64,000 nucleotides of DNA from Anodontia alba (taxonomy: Eukaryota > Mollusca > Bivalvia > Lucinida > Lucinidae), in the NCBI GenBank assembly GCA_964016985.1, contig OZ024837.1, forward strand, positions 40,425,207 to 40,489,206, read 5' to 3'. The position numbers and the translations under genes are program-made. This document shows positions 55,555 through 64,000 of the stretch, piece by piece. Each line of letters begins with the position of its first letter. Within the stretch, counting starts at the first letter, position 1. Under the pieces are notes generated by a model, which ran no database searches, was not told where the DNA came from, and saw only the letters and a program-made list of their open reading frames with translations.

Positions 55555-55775
55555 TCTTGCTTTGGGTTTTACGGCCCTTTCAAGAATGTTTCACTTATAT
55601 TGAGCCGATCGTTTATCAAAGGTGAGCGAAAACTAGAGAACCCGGGGAAAACAACCTGACAATCCGTAAGCAGAACTTGGCTTTCCCACATGTTAGCCGT
55701 GCGATGCTCGAAACACAGCGGTGAGAAATCTAATGGATTAGAGTCAACTCTCCTATCCACTAGGCTACGGGGGCC
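55555..55775 (-). mobile_element. tRNA-derived SINE family S2, copy 2
   Basis: The minus strand has TAGCCTAGTGGATAGGAGAG, GTTTCGAGCATC and CCCCGGGTTCTC as in 29806-29968. TTTTACGGCCC at the low-coordinate end resembles the S1 tail. Confidence 0.75.
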
Positions 55776-55785
55776 AGCTCCTTTG

Positions 55786-55913
<128 letters not shown>

Positions 55914-56032
55914 TGCGAGCAGTAAAGATACTAGTCAGTCTGTACAATGTACGAGCTGGCTGCATTATTAAAAATACATTGCGACAGGAAAGAATCATAA
56001 TTTCGTGTTTATACTAAGTAGTCAAGTAATAG

Positions 56033-56288
56033 CCAGCCTCGGTGACACAGTCGGATGCGCGTTCGATTTATGATCAGGAAGTGGCGGGTTCCCTTTCGTG
56101 GATATTGATGATTAGATATTTTCTACGGTCATTCTCCCCCTTCCGCTTTGTCAGTTTCTAGCGAAATAATGTGCACAAGTATTGGTCAACTATTTAGAGG
56201 ACGAAACCTGCCTGGGAAAAGGAAAACGATGGTTAGCTAAACTGACAAGCTCGACATGACTTTGAGTGGACCGTTAAACTCCAAACCA
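56033..56288 (+). mobile_element. tRNA-SINE S1, old copy
   Basis: AGCCTCGGTGACACAGTCGG head, TTTTCTACGGTCATTCTCCC body, and a decayed tail GACCGTTAAACTCC. Confidence 0.78.
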
Positions 56289-56324
56289 ACCAAGCTTATC
56301 CTAAATAATCGGACATATAGGACT

Positions 56325-56381
56325 GTGTAAACAATACATACCTAGATCAGCCACCGGCAGATCTAGGTCGGCATTGTTTGC
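56325..56381 (+). repeat. Hairpin C repeat, rearranged
   Basis: GTAAACAATACATACCTAGA and GATCTAGGTCGGCATTGTTT. Confidence 0.65.
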
Positions 56382-56439
56382 ACAGACCTGATCAGGGTCT
56401 AAACTGTTTGTCAGGTACCCAGCAATTTTAGACGCACAA

Positions 56440-56683
56440 GGGCCCAGTTGTTCAAAGCTAACGACATCGTTAGTTAACGATTCGTTAAAATTTGCATCGA
56501 GTGATACGCAAATATGCTGAAATTTTTTGCTGAAAAAATATGAATAGCTTTTGCAGTGCAAAAGCTACTCACATTTTTTCAGCAAAAAATATCAGAATAT
56601 TGTGTATTAAATCTGCTAAAACAGTTAACGAAATGACCCTTAACGAGCTCGTTAAGCTAACGACGCTTTGAACAACCGGGCCC
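56440..56683. mobile_element. MITE J, copy 2
   Basis: GGGCCCAGTTGTTCAAAGC and GCTTTGAACAACCGGGCCC. Arms TTTTTTGCTGAAAAAATATG and its complement. Confidence 0.9.
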
Positions 56684-56744
56684 AGTACAGTAAGAGGTTT
56701 AGGTGTCCGAATACTTTGAGTGAATATGGTATGGTGTAAAAGCA

Positions 56745-57475
<731 letters not shown>

Positions 57476-57588
57476 GTGTATAATCACAAGTCGATTTGTG
57501 CAAACGAGCGAGCAAGCCAGCCACGGGTTGTTTTCTCAGGCTAACAAAGTTGTATTGCTTTAAAACTTCATATGAACCGCATTGAGGG

Positions 57589-57872
57589 GTGGTCGGGTGG
57601 TGCGAAGGTGCTGTGTATCTTACATCACTGGGGCGTCCAACTGATATTGGCTTACAGTTGGGCAAGGCCTGCTATCCTTGTAGTGGGTAAAGGTAGAGGG
57701 GGGATGTTTTTATTTCTTCTGTTTCTTCACTTTCATTCCTGTTCCTCTTTCTTCCCTGTCCCTCTCTTTCATCTCCTCTACTCTCTCTTCTATCTCTTTT
57801 CTCCCTTTCTCTGGGAGACGACACAAAATGACCCTCAAGGGTTGACGTGTCGTTAAACCCCAACACAATCAA
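57589..57872 (+). mobile_element. SINE-like element with conserved 3' tail
   Basis: GGGCGTCCAACTGATATTGG, a CT-rich middle, then AAGGGTTGACGTGTCGTTAA and CCCCAACACAA. The tail parallels that of S1 (GTAAAACCTCAACACAA). Confidence 0.55.
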
Positions 57873-57884
57873 TGAACCGCATTG

Positions 57885-57985
57885 ACAGAAAACGTACCTT
57901 CGGACATGTGCGCCCAGCGAAGATTCATATCAGCCTGCGCTTTCGCGCAGTCTGATCAGAATCTTCACTTGGCGCATTATGGATA
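57885..57985. repeat. Hairpin D repeat
   Basis: AACGTACCTTCGGACATGTG, GAAGATTCATATCAGCCTGC and GCGCAGTCTGATCAGAATC. Confidence 0.75.
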
Positions 57986-58308
57986 TATTTGCTCCTAAAG
58001 GGAGCAAACACTTTTTTTTTTCTTTTAAAGTCGACGTTTTTTCAGAAGGGCAGCAACTATTTTTGAAAGAGTTGTCTTCAATGAATATGTATCCATTACT
58101 TTTAAGATAAATACAAACCTGTCCTAAAGGCCACCTGTATTAAGCAATCACCTGCTTTTAAAGGCCACTATTTCAGGTCCAATTTAAAGCAAAGAAGTGG
58201 AACTCTACCTGTATTAAGCAAGCACTTGTCTTAAGGAACCACTTTTAGCTTTCCAATAGGTGCTTGCTTAACACAGGTTTGACTGTATAGTTTTATTACG
58301 AACAAATG

Positions 58309-58500
58309 AGCCGGGACACAGCATTCCCTGCAAGATTGAATGTGCGCCCAGCGATGACTCAGATCAGCCTGCGCATCCGCGCAGTCTGATCTGAGTATTC
58401 GCAGGGCACTGTGGATAGCCAAGGATCCAGGAAAGATTCTGAAGCCTCCGCGGATAAAAGGGCTATTCTGAGTCTTCGCTTTGAGCATATGCATACTGCC
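58309..58500. repeat. Hairpin D repeat, full
   Basis: AGCCGGGACACAGCATTCCC end, then GCGCATCCGCGCAGTCTGAT stem, then a decayed second module. Confidence 0.75.
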
Positions 58501-58628
58501 TATGAAGAGTCTCAATAAAACCGAGACTATCATTTTCTAATCCGTAGTGTGACCTTTGTTTCCAAAGGCAGTCTTTTGGCGTTTATTGTAGGAAGTTCTG
58601 TGTCCCGGATGAAATGTTTTCAATTTAC

Positions 58629-58776
58629 CTTTGACAGCGTTCCCAATGTCATGCTTCTGACGTGTCCCGGACTCTTCTGTCTTGTCATGATGAGACTGAA
58701 CTTGCAGATCAGTTAGGGTTAGTGCCACACCGCATAACGTCAGTATAAGAGCAAAGGTCCGAACAGAAATAATCAT
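58629..58776 (-). CDS. Gene B, exon 1 (start codon and signal peptide)
   Basis: ATG at 58776-58774, donor GTAAATTG (58628-58621). 148 nt, leaving one base. It begins MIISVRTFALILTLCGVALT, a clear signal peptide, followed by a polar His/Lys/Glu-rich propeptide (QSHHDKTEESGTRQKHD) and VK before the junction, as in gene A. An acceptor TTTTCTTATCTTATAG five bases before the ATG is shared with gene A and implies a 5' UTR exon. The open frame runs past the donor, but only the spliced form matches gene A. Confidence 0.82.
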
Positions 58777-58878
58777 ACTAACTATAAGATAAGAAAATGA
58801 AATTCCCTTTGAACTTTTCTGAAATACGGTACGTATCCTAAAACTTTGTACACCAAAGTGTCTGACAAGATTTCATAT

Positions 58879-58946
58879 GCAAACAGTGTAGACCCAGATC
58901 AGACTGCTCATGAACGAGCAGTCTGATCAGGATCTACACAGTTTGC
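58879..58946 (+). repeat. Hairpin C repeat, variant stem
   Basis: GCAAACAGTGTAGACCCAGA, CAGACTGCTCATGAACGAGC, and ATCTACACAGTTTGC. Confidence 0.83.
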
Positions 58947-59384
58947 CATTCCACTAAGTATTTGAAGACAAAATTGCATACAAAGCACAAATTAGGCCAT
59001 AAAAGACTGGAATAAAGTGTTCGAAATTTTAGGACATTTACCGTAATCAATGAATGTTATTGCAAGTACTTAATATACTTGGAAGAGTTTCCTTCATTTT
59101 GTACAAGGGAGAGAAATTTTGTGACTTCCTGTTGGCTTTCATGCTCATCAAGTCCATTTTGAAAAGGTGTCTTTTATAAAAGGGGAGCAAATTCGTTCCT
59201 ACAGAATAAATACCTTCAAGAAGAGAACCAGACCAATTTCAGTCTTTCCTCTAAATGACGGCCCCAATTCAGAGGCAACCCGTACAGAAGTGTTTGCCTT
59301 CATTCTGTAAACGGATGTATTGGTAAAGGAAGAAAAAAGTGTCTAATCAAAAATGAAACAATTTGTAGACATCCTTTTTAGATG

Positions 59385-59665
59385 GGGTTTAGTTTTGCAT
59401 ATTTTAACCGTATAACTGACATGACAAATTACAAACACAAACATGGTAAATTATTAAAGCCAGAATAGCAAACAGTGCAGATCCTGACGAGACGGCTCGT
59501 GTCGAGCCGTCTCATCAGGATCTACATTGTTTGCATAGGTGTATGATTTTAGAAGGGGTTTAGTTTTATCAATTTAGTTTTACATATTTTAATCGTCTAA
59601 CTGACATGATCAGTTACAAATACAAACATGGTAAACTTATAACCAAAATGGCACAGTGTAGATAC
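59385..59665. repeat. Direct duplication around a hairpin C unit
   Basis: GGGGTTTAGTTTT, CTAACTGACATGA and AAACATGGTAAA occur at 59390-59460 and again at 59555-59650. Confidence 0.75.
59468..59534 (+). repeat. Hairpin C repeat, variant stem
   Basis: GCAAACAGTGCAGATCCTGA, GAGACGGCTCG, loop TGT, CGAGCCGTCTC, and ATTGTTTGC. Confidence 0.85.
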
Positions 59666-59884
59666 TGAGTAAAATAGAAACAAAAAATCAAGGGAGAGCT
59701 CTTAGATTTAAAACAACGATTTTACATCATCAATGAAAACTCTTTTAAATGGTTCGAACACTGCTCCTCTACATGTGAAAAGTATACAAATTATGGCTTC
59801 TGAAGTTTCTTTTTTTTTTTTTTTTTTAATTGTAAATAAACTATCACCAGATTGTCAATATAAAAGTTTCAAATTTAATTTCAG

Positions 59885-60038
59885 GAATGACAGAACAGCA
59901 GAAGTACCAAATAATTCAAATATTTCAACCAACAAGGTACGAGCGCGTATGGCATCAAGTCATTTCGACATGAGGCCGCCGGATATTGAAGAGCCGCCCG
60001 AATGGAATGAGACTTACAGAATCCTATCCTCGGTTTAG
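59885..60038 (+). CDS. Candidate terminal coding exon of an unidentified gene
   Basis: The acceptor TTTAATTTCAG ends at 59884. One base completes a codon, then an open frame of 50 codons runs to TAG. The peptide NDRTAEVPNNSNIST... ends RPPDIEEPPEWNETYRILSSV in style (polar, Pro/Glu-rich), unlike repeat translations here. A poly(A) signal follows at 60565. No upstream exon was found in the window, and the first part of the reported long frame before 59885 is intronic. The function is unknown. Confidence 0.42.
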
Positions 60039-60091
60039 GAGACTGATTCGTACGTAGGAAGGCCTCGGCTGGAAGTGTCCTTTATAATTAT

Positions 60092-60363
60092 CATCACGAA
60101 AACACGCCTATTCAAATATATGGAAAATTTCACCTCTAAAAAACTTAAATTTTTCAGATAAAAAACTCTGATATTTTTCATATTTCTGCTAAAAACATAG
60201 ATTGTGGGTACTCGTTAGAACCGCCTCGGCGAGGCGGTTCTAACGAGTACCCACAATCTATGTTTTATGCGGCAATAAGAAAAATAATGTATACCCCTGT
60301 AAACCCCAGTTTTACTATATAAAAGTGGGGTTTAAGGGGGTCAAAATTATATAGGTATGTTTT
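60092..60363 (+). mobile_element. HP-A MITE, right terminus lost
   Basis: CATCACGAAAACACGCC to TTATATAGGTATGTTTTATT. Hairpin intact. Confidence 0.9.
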
Positions 60364-60564
60364 ATTCTGTTACTATAGTACCGTTCTTGTGTTAGTTCTG
60401 TTTTTGGTTTGTAACATATTTTTTTATATTTTAATTCAGTTGTGCTCTTATTGGTGAGGCCTTGAGCTTTATTTATTTATTTATTATTATTATTATTTTT
60501 TTTTTTGCTTTCGTATTTTCGGCACAAGGTTACGGGCTTAAGTTGACATGTTGCCATATTCGAC

Positions 60565-60570
60565 AATAAA
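60565..60570 (+). promoter_or_regulatory. Possible poly(A) signal
   Basis: AATAAA followed within 30 bases by the T/G-rich CTGGTCTGTTCTCTTTG. It fits the end of the candidate exon at 59885-60038. Confidence 0.4.
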
Positions 60571-60604
60571 GAAATCTTCTGGTCTGTTCTCTTTGTTTTT
60601 GTTG

Positions 60605-60668
60605 AAGTTTTACGGCCAAGTCAATCCAATGGGGTCATGTCGAGCGCGGTCAGTTTCCCTAACCACAC
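60605..60668 (-). repeat. SINE S1 tail fragment
   Basis: GAAGTTTTACGGCCAAGTCA and TCATGTCGAGCGCGGTCAGT. Confidence 0.7.
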
Positions 60669-60885
60669 ATTGCAAAGACCTGTTGTTATCGCCTATCTAT
60701 GGCAGTGAAAGAGAAGTTTAATTTAAAAAAAAAATAAAATATTTATAACTAATGCTTTTTTCTTTATTCGTATTTAGAATACATTTGAATATTCAATTCA
60801 CGGGAAAAAACAATTAAAACAGTTGAGGAGCTCAGGAGAATTGTTTGGTGATATTTTTTTATTAATCTATAAACAAATATGACGT

Positions 60886-60933
60886 GGGTACTCATTAGAA
60901 GCGCCTCGGCAAAGCGCTTCTAATGCTTACCCA
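60886..60933. repeat. Stand-alone central hairpin of the HP families
   Basis: GTGGGTACTCATTAGAAGCG, CCTCGG, and GCGCTTCTAATGCTTACCCA without HP-A or HP-B ends on the left. An HP-A copy begins immediately to the right. Confidence 0.75.
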
Positions 60934-61211
60934 CATCACGAAAACATACCTATACAATTTTGACCCCCTTAAACCCCACTTTTATATAGTAAAACTGGGG
61001 TTTACAGGGGTATACATTATTTTTCTTATTTCTACTAAAAACATAGATTGTGGGTACTCGTTAGAACCGCCTCGCCGAGGCGGTTCTAACGAGTACTCAC
61101 AATCTATGCTTTGAGCAGAAATGTGAAAAATATCAGAATTTTTTACCTGAAAATTTTCCTTTTTGGGTTGTAAAATTTTCAATATATTTGAATAGGCGTG
61201 TTTTCGTAATG
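60934..61211 (-). mobile_element. HP-A MITE, intact
   Basis: CATCACGAAAACATACC to GTGTTTTCGTAATG. Confidence 0.92.
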
Positions 61212-61469
61212 CAAGCATACGTTAATGGAGAAATGGAGACAAGTATCACAGAAGTATAATAAAGTAACCCTCCTTGTCAACTTTTCTGTTAAAATGTTCC
61301 AAATTTGAAACAAGTTCGGCCATTTTGTGTGCAGTTACAGATAACAAATACGTGTACATACATCAGTTCAAATAAAATAAAATGTTTCAATCAGCAAGAA
61401 ATTAATATGAAATATTGCAAATTTATATTGCTATGAACAGTCTCACAATGTCTGCTATTTTCTATTTTT

Positions 61470-61747
61470 CATCACGAAAACATGCCTATATGCCTATATA
61501 ATTTTGACCCCCTTAACCCGACTTTTATATGGTGTTTACAGGGGTATACATTATTTTTCTTGTGTCTGCTCAAAAACATAGATAGTGGGTACTCGTTAGA
61601 ACCGCCTCGTCGAGGCGGTTCTAACGAGTACCCACAATCTATGTTTTGGGCAGAAATATGAAAAATATCAGAATTTTTTTATCTGAAAATGTACATTTTT
61701 TGGTGGTAAAATTTTCAGTATATTTGAATAGGCATGTTTTCGTAATG
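61470..61747 (-). mobile_element. HP-A MITE, intact with a small arm deletion
   Basis: CATCACGAAAACATGCC to TGTTTTCGTAATG. Ten bases are missing in the TAAACCCC segment, and ATGCCTAT is repeated near the left end. Confidence 0.92.
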
Positions 61748-61920
61748 TGTTTGTTCTATATTGTCAAAAAGTACCAAAATTTCAGAAAACAATCTTCTTC
61801 ATTGAAAACCAATTACATATTGATTTAAATGAAATTTCTTTTTCTCAAAGTATTGTTGTCTCAATCTAAACAGTGTGGTCACTTGGAGTTTGAAATAATG
61901 AGAGTTGTTCAGTTATGCTG

Positions 61921-61921
<1 letters not shown>

Positions 61922-61977
<56 letters not shown>
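61922..61977. repeat. (TA)n microsatellite
   Basis: About 28 units. Confidence 0.95.
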
Positions 61978-61980
<3 letters not shown>

Positions 61981-61999
61981 TATATATAAAGGCCGCAAC

Positions 62000-62225
62000 T
62001 CACGACCATGTGCGCCCAGCAAAGATTCAGATCAGTCTGCGCGATCTTGATCAGAATCTTCATTGGTCGCGTTTTGAATAGCTAAGAATGCAACGTCTCA
62101 TCATGCGGATAACGAAGGCTCTGATCAGACTGCGCGGATGCGGAGGCTAATTTGAGTATTCGTTTGGCGCAATTTTCAAACGTTATACTTTCTCACATTG
62201 TGGCTCACAATATTGCTTTTACGTC
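62000..62225. repeat. Hairpin D repeat, full
   Basis: CACGACCATGTGCGCCCAGC, GCGCGATCTTGATCAGAATC, then ATCAGACTGCGCGGATGC and TTGTGGCTCACAAT. Confidence 0.72.
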
Positions 62226-62378
62226 CAATTACCTCAGAGTTCCTATTTTGTCGTAGCAGATCAAAATCAATTTTTAGGCAGAAGAACACACGTGTGTAAA
62301 ATTGTTCACATGTCAACATCATCTTATATACTCAGAGGCAAAAGAAAGTATACACTTTTTGAATGCCCATATTTTTCT

Positions 62379-62381
<3 letters not shown>

Positions 62382-62413
<32 letters not shown>
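62382..62413. repeat. poly(T) tract
   Basis: About 32 T. Confidence 0.93.
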
Positions 62414-62415
<2 letters not shown>

Positions 62416-62809
62416 GCACTGTTCCTAAATTTTGCATAATGTATTTTTTTACACAAGGTCCAATAATTTAATAAATGAAACGCTTGGTTATCGTCACTGT
62501 CGATTTTACATTTTTGGCACATGCATCGTATTGGACCATTCAACTTTACTGTTAATCAGCATTTGAGTTTTCCGTTGTTTGTCTAAACAAATCACAGTAC
62601 GCATTTCATTTACTTGATTGCAAGGCTCACAGTGGCAAACAGAATTTGCACTATTGTGATGTTACAGGCTGACCACTCACATTTCCAGTTATCTGGCAAC
62701 GTTTCCATGGCCACTCAGCTGTGACTCTAGCGTATTGCATTATGCGAACACATCTCTGTGGCACGATTTCTCTCTGCCAGTGAAACCATTGCCATCAAGT
62801 ACAGTCGAG

Positions 62810-63375
62810 CTTCAATGGCGCGAACATCTTTTGGACTATGGAAATTTGTTCGAGATACGGGTAGTTCGAGCCACTGAGGGTTAATTATGGCGCCAGGGCA
62901 GGAAGCAAATATCGATAATTTAGGGAAATATTTTCGATTTTGTACACAATAATTACATGTGTGTTTACTTATTAGAATCGCCTCGATGCGGCGTCTCTAA
63001 TGAATACACACAACATACAATTTCACGAAAGAAAGTTTTATTTTCTTTAACCATCGTAAGAATTTCGTTGGGATTCAAAAACGAGTTCGAATTATGATAA
63101 GTGAGTCATTGGTGTTCGAGCTATTGACTCCTTCGTCAGAAGGCTATAACCACGCCCATGCGTAAATCCTTAGACAAATAATATCGTGATACCTGTATTA
63201 GTCAATGAAAACTGCATTCGTACCTGTATTTATCAATGAAAAAGTACATAGGTAATATTGTTTGTCTAAGCAATAACATTAACCGTTAACTGGTAAGCTA
63301 TTTTGGTTGGTCAGATTTTGGTGTCATTTACTGGTCAGGTGATTTCACGGAGGACTCAATTGAGGTTCGACTGTA
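62810..63375 (+). mobile_element. HP-B MITE with an insertion near its right end
   Basis: TACAGTCGAGCTTCAATGGC, hairpin TTATTAGAATCGCCTCGATG, then after GTTCGAGCTATTGA about 230 bases of foreign sequence (63129-63355). It closes with TTGAGGTTCGACTGTA. Confidence 0.82.
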
Positions 63376-63825
63376 AATTAAACGCATAAGTCGTGGTTTG
63401 TTTAGAGAAAAAAAAATCAAATACTAGTTGTTAGCAATATTGGATAGTTCACTACGATGTACGTGACAAAAGTGCAATATCGACATGCACGTACAAAGTC
63501 GCTAGTCAGGCGTTTCATTTAGTAATTTTATTATACCATATTATTGAACGTTGGGGAAAAAACGCATCACGCGTATTTTGGGTTCTTTGCAATGAAAAGT
63601 AAGAAAAATACGAATATTCAAACAGTGATAATTTCTTTTGCCTCTTAGTATATTTCAAACACTGCACTTTATACAACTTATGAACATGAAATATATATCA
63701 GAATATAATAGTATGGGTGCAATATAATATCAGATAAATTGAACATTCATGAATAGCTCCAGAAAAGGCCTCTTTCTACCGAAAATATTGATGTTTTTCT
63801 TATTCCTTCACAAAAAAAAGTTTAT

Positions 63826-64000
63826 CATTACGAAATTATACCTTATTCAAATATATAGAAAATTTCACCTCCAAAAACTGACAAATTTCACATAAGAAAA
63901 GCTGATATTTTTTTATATTTCTGTTCAAAACATAGATTGTGGGTACTCGTTAGAACCGCCTCGGTGAGGCGGTTCTTACGAGTACCCACAATCTATGTTT
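63826..64000 (+). mobile_element. HP-A MITE running off the window
   Basis: CATTACGAAATTATACC, then the left arm and an intact hairpin. The right arm is beyond the end. Confidence 0.9.

Noticed and set aside
60923..61114. Recurrent small proteins with FDPLKPHFYI and EPPRRGGSNEYPQS
   Set aside because: These are translations of HP-A MITE arms and the hairpin. They appear in every copy and in both orientations.

Overview
The window is nuclear DNA of an animal, most likely a bivalve mollusc. This is an inference from the AT-rich composition, GT-AG split coding exons, hundreds of bases of microsatellite, tRNA-headed SINEs, non-LTR retrotransposon pieces and a very high density of hairpin-type MITEs. 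No bacterial operon, rRNA or complete single-exon host gene is visible. Most long open frames are accidental translations of repeats.

The main genic content is a minus-strand tandem pair of related split genes that I found by reading splice signals, not long ORFs. Gene B has exons at 58776-58629, 55385-55341, 51840-51674 and 49001-48855. Gene A has exons at 35233-35119, 32775-32635, 30021-29977, 26344-26181 and then 20953-20801 or 16886-16734. All junctions are GT-AG and the phases agree. The exon sums are 618 nt (A, 205 aa plus stop) and 507 nt (B, 168 aa plus stop). Each gene predicts a signal peptide, a short propeptide ending in a multibasic furin-like site (RRKR or RKPRKR) and a mature part of about 110 residues. 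Both genes carry a duplicated terminal exon. In B the spare copy is dead and holds a MITE. I do not recognise a named family. A plus-strand candidate terminal exon with a poly(A) signal lies at 59885-60038.

Layout: 0.1-2.05 kb is a 5'-truncated LINE. 2.3-6.9 kb holds two foldback elements with inverted tandem arrays. 8.0-9.0 kb is a 28-bp minisatellite. 9-16.7 kb holds stacked MITEs and SINEs, including an exact 824-bp tandem duplication. 16.7-35.2 kb is gene A with repeat-filled introns, one holding a 168-bp tandem repeat. 35.3-48.8 kb is intergenic repeats. 48.8-58.8 kb is gene B with introns full of LINE, SINE, (GA)n and (TA)n sequence. 59-64 kb holds more MITEs.

The repeat landscape is unusual. 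Several MITE families with unrelated ends (called here HP-A, HP-B and HP-B2) share one central hairpin, and HP-A appears to insert without a target-site duplication.
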